From positions 1,302,001 through 1,366,000 of the forward strand of contig NZ_CP109965.1 in NCBI RefSeq assembly GCF_026725475.1: DNA of 64,000 bases. Reading direction: 5' to 3'. A program made the translations under genes and the position numbers. The stretch is from Catenovulum adriaticum (lineage in GTDB: Bacteria; Pseudomonadota; Gammaproteobacteria; Enterobacterales; Alteromonadaceae). Positions within the stretch are counted from its first letter, which is position 1; each line of letters opens with the position of its first letter. The notes under the pieces were generated by a model that worked only from the letters and a program-made list of their open reading frames with translations, was not told the DNA's origin and searched no databases. Shown here piece by piece: positions 27,096 through 36,494 of this stretch.

Positions 27096-27134
27096 AACGA
27101 AAGATATTCAGATTTACCCTAAATATCTTTCGTT
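27096..27134 (-). terminator. Inverted repeat downstream of cysZ
   Basis: A perfect 13-bp stem (AACGAAAGATATT / AATATCTTTCGTT) with a 13-base loop, 34 bases beyond the cysZ stop. It lacks a clear T-tract, so termination or 3'-end stabilisation is inferred from position. Confidence 0.45.
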
Positions 27135-27167
27135 AGTGTGTTGTATTTGTGTAGCTTTCACTTATTT

Positions 27168-27884
27168 TTAGTCTTTATGCAGTCTTTCGACCCAGAGTTT
27201 GGTGGCGCCGCAAACCGCAACAGGCATCACAATTAAGTTAATAATTGGGATCATCGAAAACAAACTAACGATGATACCAAAGCCAAATGTTGCAGACTTT
27301 TTGCGCCACAACTGTTCACGCATTTGACTAAAGCTTACTTGGTGGTTATCGAACGGATAGTCACAGTATTGAATTGCCATCATCCAAGCAATAAATAAAA
27401 ACCAAATAATTTGCCCACCAACTGGCAGAATTAAAAACAAAACAAAATAACCAATCGCTCTAGGTATATAATAAGCTAATTTTTGCCATTCTCGTTTGAG
27501 TGTGCGTGAAATTTCGGCGCTTAACTTAAACTCAACATCTGCTTTTTTTGCGAGTGCCGGTGCCAGCATTTTTTCTACTTTACTGGCCAGTAAACCATGA
27601 AATGGCGCAGCAATAAAATTTGCTAAGCTGGTGAATAAAAATATAAATAAAACGAAAAAGCCCACAATCATAAAAGGCAAAATTAAGGCGGTTAACCACG
27701 ACAGCCATTCGGGCAGCCAGTTCATCACCCAATTAGAAATAGCACTGGTTTGTCCTAGTAACCACCAAAAGGTGATACTAAATAATACAAAGTTAATTAA
27801 AATAGGGATGTAAACAAAACGTCTGATCCCTTTTTGGTTTATCAACGAAAAACCATCTAAAAAGCATCGAATGCCGGCGCTCAT
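27168..27884 (-). CDS. cysZ: Sulfate transporter CysZ
   Basis: CysZ is a sulfate-uptake membrane protein feeding cysteine synthesis. The 238-residue protein begins GIRCFLDGFSLINQKGIRRFVYIPILIN, in pieces matching the CysZ/EI24 family N-terminus, with about four membrane helices, the loop ANFIAAPFHGLLASKVE and a final PIINLIVMPVAVCGATKLW. ATG 27884 is chosen because AGGAGA lies 6 bases upstream; the further-upstream ATG at 27899 lacks one. It is divergent from smc, with about 130 bases between. Confidence 0.9.
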   Translation of the reverse strand: MSAGIRCFLDGFSLINQKGIRRFVYIPILINFVLFSITFWWLLGQTSAISNWVMNWLPEWLSWLTALILPFMIVGFFVLFIFLFTSLANFIAAPFHGLLASKVEKMLAPALAKKADVEFKLSAEISRTLKREWQKLAYYIPRAIGYFVLFLILPVGGQIIWFLFIAWMMAIQYCDYPFDNHQVSFSQMREQLWRKKSATFGFGIIVSLFSMIPIINLIVMPVAVCGATKLWVERLHKD

Positions 27885-28017
27885 AGTGTCTCCTGTCATT
27901 ATTTTTGAATAATGTACCGCAATTTAGCTATTTTACCCAAGTCTAAATTGTGGATTCAGTCAGCTTTTGGTATGTTCTGTGTCTGTATTCTCTAAATCTG
28001 ATTTGTCTTTTAAAAGC

Positions 28018-31000
28018 ATGCGATTAAAACAAATAAAATTAGCTGGCTTTAAGTCATTTGTTGATCCCACTAAGGTGCCGTTTCCTGCTCAAATGACGGC
28101 TATTGTTGGACCCAATGGCTGTGGCAAATCTAACATTATAGACGCGGTACGCTGGGTGCTGGGTGAAAGCTCGGCAAAAAATCTGCGAGGTGATGCTATG
28201 ACAGATGTTATCTTCAATGGTTCCAGCGCCAGAAAACCAGTATCACAAGCCAGTATTGAACTTATTTTTGATAATAGTGCAGGGCGTTTGGCTGGCGAAT
28301 ACGCAAATTATAATGAAATTTCAGTTAAACGCTCGGTTAATCGCGATCCTACCTCTCAATATTTTTTAAACGGCCACAAGTGCCGTAAAAAAGACATTAC
28401 CGATCTATTTTTAGGTACAGGCTTGGGACCACGCTCTTATTCAATTATTGAGCAGGGGATGATTTCAAGGTTAATTGAGTCGAAACCCCAAGAACTAAGA
28501 TTGTTTATTGAAGAAGCTGCTGGTATTTCTAAATACAAAGAACGGCGACGCGAAACTGAAAATAGAATTCGCCATACCCGAGAAAACTTAGAGCGTTTAG
28601 AAGATGTGATTGCAGAGTTGAATCAACAACTTGAAAAATTGCAACGCCAGGCCAGCGCAGCAAAACGTTACAAAGCATTAAAACAACAAGAGCGTGATTA
28701 TAAAGCCCAGTTGAATGTTTTAAAATGGCAGCGATTGACCGGTGAAGCTGACCAGCTTGAACAAAAAATGAATCAACTTAAGCTAGAGCTAGAGCAATTA
28801 ACAAGCCATCAACGGGGCGATGAAGCCCAACTGCAAAATTTACGTATTCGTCAATTTCAAGCTCGCCAGGCTTTAGAAGACATTACTCAAAACCTATTTA
28901 AACATGCACAAGCTATTAGCCGAGCAGAGCAGAATTTAGTGCATTTAAAAGCACAAAAAACACAGTTAATTCAACAAAAAAATAAAAACGACGCTATATT
29001 AAGTCAATTACTTGAAAGTATTAACGAAGCCGAACAAGCATTACAGCAAAGCCAAATTGAATATGAAGCACTGGCGCCAGAGTTAGACTTTTGTGATGAA
29101 AAATTAGCGGAGTTAGCGATTCAAATTGAAGCTGCAGAACAAGACGGCCATCAGGCAAGCCAAGCGTTGTCAAGGCAAGCTAAAGCGTTTCATCAGCTTG
29201 ATAATCAAGTTAAAACCCAGCAACAACAATATCAATCGACTCAACAGCTGATTGGCAGTGAGCAGCAAAGACTTGCAGTATCACAAAGCCGGTTATCCGA
29301 ACTTAATCAACAACAAAGTGTTAACCTTGAACAGATTTCAGAAGAAAAGAGTATTGCGCAAGCTCGTTGCGAAACAATACAGGAACAAATTACATCGTCG
29401 GAAGCTCAATTACAGATTGATCTGTCGAACTTACGAACAAAACAACTGCAGCAACAAGGATTAACTGGCGAGCAGCAAAAGCTTGAAGCACAAATTGCCT
29501 CGCTTAATGTGTTAATTTCTAAACAAACCAAACCAGAGCAAAGTAGCTTAGATCATTGGTTTGCAGAGTGTGGGATTCAATCTGTTTCAGAACTGTATGG
29601 ACATATTAAGGTGCAGCCTGGATGGGAAGTCGCGGTTGATACTGTGTTGAATCAATGGCAAAAAGCCTATTTAATTGAGCAAGATTTGCCTAACGTGTGT
29701 ACACAAATACCAGCGCATTCATTGAGTTTAGTTAGCAACATAACGCCTGAATCAAATGTTTTAATAGCGGAAAAATCCCAACATGCAAGTTTGGATGATA
29801 AAGTTGAGGCGCCTTGGCCTATATTATCTATATTAGCTAAAGTCGCGATTGTTGAATCTGGCAACATAAATAATCAAGTAATTAATGATTTATTACATCA
29901 AGATTCTATTGACTCTGTAATTTGCGAAAATGGATTTTGGCAAGGAAGAGGTTGGCAGGTGTTAGCAGCATCTACTCAAGATAATTTGTTTGTACTGCAA
30001 CAAGAACGAGACGATTTAAATGTACAATTGCAAAGCAGCCAGCAAAATATAGCGCAAATTTCTTTGGAAATTGAGCGGTTAACTGAAGCAACAGATGCGG
30101 CTCAATTACAAGTAAAACAATGTGAGCAAAGCCTTGCACAATCTCAACAACGTATTTATCAGTTACAAAGCCAATGGGATGCGGAACAAAATAAATTAAA
30201 TTATCAAGCTGAGCAAAAACAACAGCTTGAATTTGACATTGATGAGCTTAGACTCTCAATAGAGATTCAAACTGAAAAGCAATTAGCGTTAGAAGATGCA
30301 ATGGCAGCGAGTGAAGAAGCATTGGAACAGGCTGAATCTGAGTATCAAATTGATGAAATTGCCAGCCAAAGCGCTCAAAATAAATTGACGGCGCTACGTG
30401 AACAAAGAGAAACCCAGTTACAAAATCAATACCAAACTAAATTGAATTTAGAACAACTGACTCATCAAATCAGTACGCATCAAGCGAGTTTGGAAAATGC
30501 ACAGCATAAATTAGTTGATATTGAAACAGAACAAGCAGAAATTGCCGAACGTTTGATTGAAATTGAATTACCTCAAGAAACTGAAAGCGAATCGCTACAG
30601 GAATTAATTGAACAAAAAACACAGCAAGAACAAGAAAAATTACAAGCCAATGACGACTTGGCCGAAGTAGAAAGTTTGCTTGCTGATATTGAAAAAGGCC
30701 AACATAGTTTGCTCGCTAAGCAACAAACTTTAAAAGATGAAATTAATCAGCTTGCGTTGGATCAAGAAGGTTATCGGGTGCGTGCCAAATCAGTTTTAGA
30801 AGTATTGAATGAGCTCAATACCAGTTTAAAACACGTACTTGAAACATTACCACCAGAAGCAGAAGAAGAAAATTGGCAAACTCAATTAGATAAAACAGGC
30901 CAATCTATTAAGCGTCTTGGTGCTATTAACTTAGCAGCAATAGAAGAATACGATCATCAGGCTGAGCGTAAAGATTATTTAGATGCGCAACATCAAGATT

Positions 31001-31533
31001 TAATTGCGGCTCTAAATACACTTGAAGATGCGATCAGAAAAATTGATCGTGAAACCAAAGCCAAATTTAGCAATACGTTTGAAGCGGTGAATCAAGATCT
31101 TCAACAATTATTTCCAAAAGTGTTTGGTGGTGGGGCAGCTTGGCTTGAATTAACAGATGATGATTTGTTAGAAACTGGAGTGTCAATTATGGCTCGACCT
31201 CCGGGCAAACGAAATAGTACAATACATTTACTTTCGGGTGGAGAAAAAGCCTTAACCGCATTATCATTGGTATTTGCGATTTTTAGATTAAATCCAGCCC
31301 CATTTTGTATGTTAGATGAAGTAGATGCGCCTTTAGATGATGCAAATGTAGGACGCTTTTGTCGTTTGGTTCAAGAAATGTCATCATCAGTACAGTTTGT
31401 ATTTATTTCACACAATAAAATTGCAATGGAAATGGCAACTCATTTGGTTGGGGTAACTATGCAAGAGCCGGGCGTGTCTAGGATGGTTGCGGTTGATATC
31501 GATAAAGCAATTGAGTTAGCAGAATTAGAATAA
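28018..31533 (+). CDS. smc: Chromosome segregation/condensation ATPase SMC
   Basis: A full-length 1171-residue SMC. N-terminal Walker A is GPNGCGKSNIIDAVRW (about residues 32-47), then two long Gln-rich coiled coils around a hinge (about residues 510-660), and a C-terminal head with signature LLSGGEKALTALSLVFAI and Walker B FCMLDEVDAPLDDANV. ATG 28018 (MRLKQIKLAGFKSFVD) matches homologues; the frame opens earlier with a TTG at 27967 but that leader is not conserved. It organises the chromosome with ScpA/ScpB, not in this window. The next gene is zipA, a usual partner. Confidence 0.96.
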   Translation: MRLKQIKLAGFKSFVDPTKVPFPAQMTAIVGPNGCGKSNIIDAVRWVLGESSAKNLRGDAMTDVIFNGSSARKPVSQASIELIFDNSAGRLAGEYANYNEISVKRSVNRDPTSQYFLNGHKCRKKDITDLFLGTGLGPRSYSIIEQGMISRLIESKPQELRLFIEEAAGISKYKERRRETENRIRHTRENLERLEDVIAELNQQLEKLQRQASAAKRYKALKQQERDYKAQLNVLKWQRLTGEADQLEQKMNQLKLELEQLTSHQRGDEAQLQNLRIRQFQARQALEDITQNLFKHAQAISRAEQNLVHLKAQKTQLIQQKNKNDAILSQLLESINEAEQALQQSQIEYEALAPELDFCDEKLAELAIQIEAAEQDGHQASQALSRQAKAFHQLDNQVKTQQQQYQSTQQLIGSEQQRLAVSQSRLSELNQQQSVNLEQISEEKSIAQARCETIQEQITSSEAQLQIDLSNLRTKQLQQQGLTGEQQKLEAQIASLNVLISKQTKPEQSSLDHWFAECGIQSVSELYGHIKVQPGWEVAVDTVLNQWQKAYLIEQDLPNVCTQIPAHSLSLVSNITPESNVLIAEKSQHASLDDKVEAPWPILSILAKVAIVESGNINNQVINDLLHQDSIDSVICENGFWQGRGWQVLAASTQDNLFVLQQERDDLNVQLQSSQQNIAQISLEIERLTEATDAAQLQVKQCEQSLAQSQQRIYQLQSQWDAEQNKLNYQAEQKQQLEFDIDELRLSIEIQTEKQLALEDAMAASEEALEQAESEYQIDEIASQSAQNKLTALREQRETQLQNQYQTKLNLEQLTHQISTHQASLENAQHKLVDIETEQAEIAERLIEIELPQETESESLQELIEQKTQQEQEKLQANDDLAEVESLLADIEKGQHSLLAKQQTLKDEINQLALDQEGYRVRAKSVLEVLNELNTSLKHVLETLPPEAEEENWQTQLDKTGQSIKRLGAINLAAIEEYDHQAERKDYLDAQHQDLIAALNTLEDAIRKIDRETKAKFSNTFEAVNQDLQQLFPKVFGGGAAWLELTDDDLLETGVSIMARPPGKRNSTIHLLSGGEKALTALSLVFAIFRLNPAPFCMLDEVDAPLDDANVGRFCRLVQEMSSSVQFVFISHNKIAMEMATHLVGVTMQEPGVSRMVAVDIDKAIELAELE

Positions 31534-31578
31534 CCTAAACAAAATAACTTAAATTAGAACAACTTATAAAGGTAAATA

Positions 31579-32619
31579 ATGGCCGAAGAATTAAGAATTG
31601 TATTTATGGTGTTAGGCTTATTAGCGATTGTTGCGCTAGTGGTACACGGATTTTATACCGTCAGAAAAAATAAGCAGATACCTAAAGAAGAAGATTTAGA
31701 CGCTAATTCAAATATGGGCGCAGATGATGATATTGAATATGTCTCAAAAGCTCGTGTAATTAGTGGTGGCAATAATGGATCAGACAAAGCGGAGAAAACA
31801 GAAATACAAGACGAATCTGTTTTCTCTAGTTCAGAACCCCAAGCTGATACTGATAAATTAAGTGGTTTCAAAGAAAGTTTGAATAAAACGAAAAAGTTTT
31901 CATTTAAAGACGGTATTAATCGGATTAAACCTGAGAAAAAAGCAACACAAAGAACCCGAGTTGAACCTGAAATAGAAGCGACTCAATTGCAAATGAATCT
32001 GCCAGAAGATAATGTAGCAGATCAAGACATAACAGCAGATGATGAAGATGTTGATATCTCAGAGCAATTATTGGCTCGCGAATCTTCATCTACTCAATCA
32101 GCCAACACAGAGCAAAGCGCGGGTGCGAGTGAAAGTGCAGCTGAGTCGGTCGCTGAAAAGCCGGTTTCAGATGAAAAGCCATCAACCCAACCACAAGAAG
32201 TTTTGATATTAAATGTGGTTGCGCCAGAAGGCCAGTTGATGTCGGGCGCAGTATTATTACCTACTTTATTAACGCTTGGATTTAAATTTGGTGAGTTTAA
32301 TATATTTCATCGTCATCAAGACGAATCTGGATCGGGCGATGTATTATTTAGCTTAGCGAATATGTTTAATCCTGGTACGTTTGATATCGATAATATTGAA
32401 CAGTTTACCACTCAAGGGGTTTCATTATTTTTAAGCTTACCAGTGAATGCTGACTCCACAGCGACTTTTAACATGATGCATAATGCGGCGAAAAAGATAG
32501 CAGCTGAATTTGATGGCCAAGTATTAGATGGTCAACGTAATTTGTTAACAGGCCAAACCGTTCAACATTATATTGAACGAATTAGAGAATTTGAACGTCG
32601 TCAGCTTATAAAATCATAG
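31579..32619 (+). CDS. zipA: Cell division protein ZipA
   Basis: ZipA tethers FtsZ to the inner membrane at the division site. The 346-residue protein has an N-terminal membrane helix (IVFMVLGLLAIVALVVHGFY), a long acidic, Ser/Thr/Pro-rich linker (about 40-205), and the C-terminal FtsZ-binding domain (VLILNVVAPEGQLMSG, FGEFNIFHRH, NPGTFDIDNIEQFTTQGVSLFLSLP). It follows smc by 45 bases. In many relatives ligA comes next; here it is replaced by a SirB1-like gene. Confidence 0.95.
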   Translation: MAEELRIVFMVLGLLAIVALVVHGFYTVRKNKQIPKEEDLDANSNMGADDDIEYVSKARVISGGNNGSDKAEKTEIQDESVFSSSEPQADTDKLSGFKESLNKTKKFSFKDGINRIKPEKKATQRTRVEPEIEATQLQMNLPEDNVADQDITADDEDVDISEQLLARESSSTQSANTEQSAGASESAAESVAEKPVSDEKPSTQPQEVLILNVVAPEGQLMSGAVLLPTLLTLGFKFGEFNIFHRHQDESGSGDVLFSLANMFNPGTFDIDNIEQFTTQGVSLFLSLPVNADSTATFNMMHNAAKKIAAEFDGQVLDGQRNLLTGQTVQHYIERIREFERRQLIKS

Positions 32620-32638
32620 AACCAACGCCTACCTTTTT

Positions 32639-32673
32639 AAGTCAATTGTTGAGAATTTTTTGGCAATTGACTT
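32639..32673 (+). terminator. Hairpin after zipA
   Basis: A 10-bp stem AAGTCAATTG / CAATTGACTT with a 15-base loop containing a T run, 20 bases after the zipA stop. Position suggests the end of the smc-zipA transcript, though no T-tract follows the stem. Confidence 0.4.
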
Positions 32674-32780
32674 GAATTCAGCTTACTTTAATCCCATATA
32701 ATCACCATAATCTAAGTTTAGCCTGTTTATATTTTTAAACGCTAACTTGATCTTTTATTTGGTATTTGTTGAGGTTTAAT

Positions 32781-33575
32781 TTGTATTCACCAGTCCATTC
32801 ACAGCTTGAGCAACTAAGCGCTTTTTTACCTGCTAGCGACATTTCACAAGCCCAGAAAAAGTTTGATGATACAGTGGCACAAGTGCAAGATAAGTTACAA
32901 GGAATTGACGATACAATTGATAAAGTACAGCTGATTTTAGATATTTTCTATTTTGATAATCTGTTTTGTTTATCCGTTAACCAACCTCACAATGCGGGGC
33001 ACAATATGGCTAGCGCATTGGCTTTTCATTGCGCAGAAACCCCGTTACTAGCTGTTATTTTAGTTGATTTGCTCAGACATGCAGGTGTTGACGCGGATCC
33101 TGTTATGGCGCAAGCGGGCGCCTTGGTTAGAGTTTCATTAAGTGAAAACCAATTTATATTTATTAAAGCTGATTCTGGTATGAGTTTAGACTGGTCTGAA
33201 GTTGAACAGCATATTGGTTTGCGCAGTCAGGACAAATTAAATAAAGATGACAACAAGGTTAAAGGACCAAATGATTTGACCATTGCAGACAATAAAGAAA
33301 TTGATTTGCTGTTGCTAAATTTATTTAAATCGGAACTGATTGAGTTAGCTGAATTTGAACAAGCATTTGAGGTATCTCAGGTGTTGCTAGAACTAGATCC
33401 TGATAATCCATATGAGCGACGAGATCGTGGGTTTTTATTGCAACAGATGGATTGTGATAAATTAGCTGTGGCTGATTATGAGTTTTTTATTAAACAGTGC
33501 CCTAAAGATCCGGTTGCTCAGGTATTAAAAACACAGTTACCGAATATGCAAAATCATCGTCGAGATATCCACTAA
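32781..33575 (+). CDS. SirB1-like transglutaminase-fold/TPR protein
   Basis: A 264-residue cytoplasmic protein. The N-terminal half has the SirB1 (transglutaminase-like superfamily) pattern with a NMASALAFHCAETPLLAVILVDLL-type helix, here in a divergent form that lacks the usual GHFLLR segment; the C-terminal part (ELIELAEFEQAFEVSQVLLELDPDNPYERRDRGFLL) is TPR-like. GAGGT lies 5 bases before TTG 32781, so I prefer this start to TTG 32766. SirB1 relatives are often next to prfA-prmC; here the gene sits after zipA. Function is unknown. Confidence 0.65.
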   Translation: MYSPVHSQLEQLSAFLPASDISQAQKKFDDTVAQVQDKLQGIDDTIDKVQLILDIFYFDNLFCLSVNQPHNAGHNMASALAFHCAETPLLAVILVDLLRHAGVDADPVMAQAGALVRVSLSENQFIFIKADSGMSLDWSEVEQHIGLRSQDKLNKDDNKVKGPNDLTIADNKEIDLLLLNLFKSELIELAEFEQAFEVSQVLLELDPDNPYERRDRGFLLQQMDCDKLAVADYEFFIKQCPKDPVAQVLKTQLPNMQNHRRDIH

Positions 33576-33616
33576 GCTTTTATTTTTTATAACTGTATTT
33601 TTATAACTTTATTTTT

Positions 33617-33647
33617 AATAAGTCGCGGGTTTCTCCCGCGACTTATT
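33617..33647. terminator. Bidirectional terminator
   Basis: A perfect 13-bp GC-core stem (AATAAGTCGCGGG / CCCGCGACTTATT) with a TTTCT loop, flanked by T-rich DNA on one side and A-rich on the other. It lies between convergent genes (SirB1-like and eboF) and would serve both. Confidence 0.75.
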
Positions 33648-33673
33648 ATTTATTGAGCAATTTAGCAATTGAT

Positions 33674-35050
33674 TTAGCGTTTAAAATGTTGGTAAATTAA
33701 ATCAAACACATCTGTCATTTGATAGTCTTTATCGCCAGCCAGTGAGTCAGGTAAAATTAAAATAGGTCCTTGCTCTGGGTTATCTACACAGCGCCCATGA
33801 CTGCCTTTAACCAAGCTAGGGTCAAGCGGAATCACATCCATTAACATTCTAAAGCCAAGTTTTTTCTTAATCAGTTTGCCAATGACTTTAAGTGTTGGAA
33901 ATTTGATGTTTGGATCAACATACATTTCAACCGGATCATAACCAGGCTTTCGGTGAATATCGACTGTACGGGCAAAGTCAGGGGCTTTTTTATCATCAAG
34001 CCAATAATAATAGCTAAACCAAGCCTCTTTTGTACTAATAGCAACTAAATCACCACTGCGCTCGTGGTTAATATTCAAGGCTTGCTGCTCCGTTTTATCT
34101 AATACCTGTTCAACGCCTGGGGTTGCTAATAATAGTGTTTTAATTTCCGCTAGGCGCTCTGGCTTATTTATATAAATATGTGCACATTGATGATCAGCAA
34201 CGGCAAATGCATCACTAGCACCACAGTCTAAATTTTCAAAGCCTTTGGTTTCACGTACTTTTATACAGTCGTTTTTACGCAGAATTTGGTTAATTGGGAT
34301 AACTTGGTTCACTTGCGTGATCCCATATTCAGAAACAATCAGATACTCAGGTGAAAACGCTGCCAATTCTGAGATGATATTACCTACAACCGCATCTATC
34401 GCCTGAATATCTTTGGCGATATCTGGGTGATTTGGCCCAATTTTTTGTAAGTTATAATCTAAATGAGGTAAATAAACTAACTGTAAATCAGGTTTATTTT
34501 GTTTAAATTCTTCGATTGCAGCTTTACCTATCCATTGGCTCGCGCCTATACCTGCTTTAGGCCCCCAAAAATTAAAAAATGGAAAGATACCTATTTTATC
34601 TTCAATACCTTGGTGTAAGCCATTAGGCGATGAATAAAGGTCAAACACTTTGCCGCCGTCGGCTAAATAATGCGGACGGGGAGTTATGCTGTTATCAACG
34701 TTGGCGTACATGTTGTACCACCAAAATAATTTTGAAACTTTAAATTCCGGAATTTCACGTTTTAACACATCCCAAATTTTATCGCTTTGCACAATTTGAT
34801 TGGCTTGTTTCCAAAAGCCAACTTCGGCTAGCTCTTTAAAATACCAGCCGTTACCTACAATGCCATGCTCATCTGCTGTTTTACCAGTTACCATTGTGCT
34901 TTGTGCTGTGGTGGTCACAGCGGGGAAAACATCTTTTAATGGTTTTGATTGATAGCCTTGTTGAATTAACTTATTTAAATTTGGGGTATTGTCGCCCAAC
35001 ATATATGGGCTTAACCCAACAACATTGATAACGATTAATGGAGATGGCAT
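33674..35050 (-). CDS. eboF: EboF: alkaline-phosphatase-superfamily nucleotide pyrophosphatase/phosphodiesterase
   Basis: A 458-residue metal-dependent hydrolase of the nucleotide pyrophosphatase/phosphodiesterase branch. The N-terminus VINVVGLSPYMLGDNTPNLNKL, the nucleophile region FPAVTTTAQSTMVTGK (Thr nucleophile) and GIVGNGWYF are typical; ADHQCAHIYIN and GSHGRC near the end supply metal ligands. It is the last gene of the ebo cluster, 15 bases after eboE. The true substrate is unknown; a phosphorylated or nucleotide-linked intermediate of the pathway is a fair inference. Confidence 0.87.
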   Translation of the reverse strand: MPSPLIVINVVGLSPYMLGDNTPNLNKLIQQGYQSKPLKDVFPAVTTTAQSTMVTGKTADEHGIVGNGWYFKELAEVGFWKQANQIVQSDKIWDVLKREIPEFKVSKLFWWYNMYANVDNSITPRPHYLADGGKVFDLYSSPNGLHQGIEDKIGIFPFFNFWGPKAGIGASQWIGKAAIEEFKQNKPDLQLVYLPHLDYNLQKIGPNHPDIAKDIQAIDAVVGNIISELAAFSPEYLIVSEYGITQVNQVIPINQILRKNDCIKVRETKGFENLDCGASDAFAVADHQCAHIYINKPERLAEIKTLLLATPGVEQVLDKTEQQALNINHERSGDLVAISTKEAWFSYYYWLDDKKAPDFARTVDIHRKPGYDPVEMYVDPNIKFPTLKVIGKLIKKKLGFRMLMDVIPLDPSLVKGSHGRCVDNPEQGPILILPDSLAGDKDYQMTDVFDLIYQHFKR

Positions 35051-35065
35051 TGTGATAATCCTTTA

Positions 35066-36358
35066 TTATGTAATTTTGTTTGCTAATAAATTGCGTTTGT
35101 TAAGTTGCGCTTCTAACCAAAAAAACTCTTCGCTTAAGCCTTGTGTTAAATCAAAAGAATCTTGTGCCTGACTGGTTAAATATTGCAGCCAAGTATAAGT
35201 TTCTATTTCAAGATAAGGCTTAAAATCAGCTTGAGACTGTAAATAATCTAAACAGGCTAATATGCCAGTTTGTGTTGTATTAATTTTCTGAGCTTCACTT
35301 AATTTAATTTGGCTTAGATGAATAGGTACGTGATAATGTACAGTACAACTGAACTCAGGTTCACCTTGCAGCTGTTTTTGCGCTAAAACTTGATTGAGCT
35401 CAGCGCTATTTAAATCAGCTATATGAATTAAGTTGGTTTTGTTGTTTACGTTTGACTGATTTATTTTGCACTGATGAAGAAATTTTTTATCGTTTAATAG
35501 TTGGCAAAGCGCTTCAATATTGTGCTTGTTTTTAAGGGTTGCGTGAATAGCGTTAGATATTTGAATTTTACAAATTTGAATACCTGCTTCGCGAATTTTT
35601 TTAAGCGATAATTGAATATCTTCGTGCATTACCGCTTGGTGACAAGTGTCAAAACAGCAGCCAATATAATTTAAAATATCTTGCGCGGCTAAGCCTTTAT
35701 TTTTTGCAGCGGGCAGCAAATCTTGCTTGAAAAAATCGATTAATTGTTGGCTGGATTCAAAAACACAATCAGGCTCCATTTCTAAACCAATTTGTATTCT
35801 AACTTGGGTGTTTTGTTCAAGTTGTTTTAAATATTGCGCCAGCTCAATTAAGTGTTCAATTGCAATTTGGTGTAATTGTGAGGTCCACTCTTTTGCATAT
35901 GCTAGGGGCAGGGTCGATATTGCGCCTAAGTATCGTGTTTCTCCTTGGAGCTGAATTTGGGTTGCCGTTTTTTTGCAAATCGTTTGGCTTAATATATTTG
36001 CAAGATTTTGAGTGTACACAAGTCTTTTTTTATCAGCCCAAGTAGGCAAATAAACGGCTTGCTTAACAATGTCTTGGTGAAAATTACCATACGGAAAACC
36101 ATTTAAACTGGTTAGCGCAAGTTGGTTTTGTGTAATAACATTCACAAAATTTTGTAGGGCATCATTATCATTAACCAGCTGCTTTGCAACAGGAGACGCA
36201 AGCCATAAACCGGATGCCATTGAATTTTGCTGGCGTTTTTTTAAAACCGGATTAAACCAATTTTGAATATTGGCTAGCACTTGAGTTAATTCGGTACCCG
36301 GATGAACATTACTACAATAAGCAAGCTCTTGAGATTGCCATAAATTAATGGGCAGCAT
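35066..36358 (-). CDS. eboE: EboE: metabolite traffic protein, sugar-phosphate isomerase/AP-endonuclease-2-like TIM barrel
   Basis: A 430-residue TIM-barrel protein. It begins near AYCSNVHPGTEL, the conserved opening of EboE proteins, and has metal-site segments EMEPDCVF, CCFDTCHQAVMHE and a C-terminal HYHVPIHL, as in xylose-isomerase-like barrels. ATG 36358 is used because the conserved region follows directly; the frame opens upstream at a TTG (36397). It lies after a strong hairpin that separates it from eboB and 15 bases before eboF. Family members have been linked to metabolite export to the periplasm in cyanobacteria. Confidence 0.85.
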   Translation of the reverse strand: MLPINLWQSQELAYCSNVHPGTELTQVLANIQNWFNPVLKKRQQNSMASGLWLASPVAKQLVNDNDALQNFVNVITQNQLALTSLNGFPYGNFHQDIVKQAVYLPTWADKKRLVYTQNLANILSQTICKKTATQIQLQGETRYLGAISTLPLAYAKEWTSQLHQIAIEHLIELAQYLKQLEQNTQVRIQIGLEMEPDCVFESSQQLIDFFKQDLLPAAKNKGLAAQDILNYIGCCFDTCHQAVMHEDIQLSLKKIREAGIQICKIQISNAIHATLKNKHNIEALCQLLNDKKFLHQCKINQSNVNNKTNLIHIADLNSAELNQVLAQKQLQGEPEFSCTVHYHVPIHLSQIKLSEAQKINTTQTGILACLDYLQSQADFKPYLEIETYTWLQYLTSQAQDSFDLTQGLSEEFFWLEAQLNKRNLLANKIT

Positions 36359-36451
36359 AAGTATTACATTTGATCGTTTATTAAGTGAATATATCAATTT
36401 GTCAGCAAGTAAGACGGTTTAAATAATAACAAATTGATGAAAATTAAGGCA

Positions 36452-36488
36452 ATTGAGTTTGTGCGTATTTAGTCCGCACAAACTCAAT
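36452..36488 (-). promoter_or_regulatory. Strong intercistronic hairpin between eboB and eboE
   Basis: A perfect 14-bp stem (ATTGAGTTTGTGCG / CGCACAAACTCAAT) with a 9-base loop, starting 7 bases after the eboB stop. No proper T-tract follows on the minus strand, so it may stabilise the upstream mRNA, attenuate, or partly terminate before eboEF. Confidence 0.6.
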
Positions 36489-36494
36489 AAGCGG

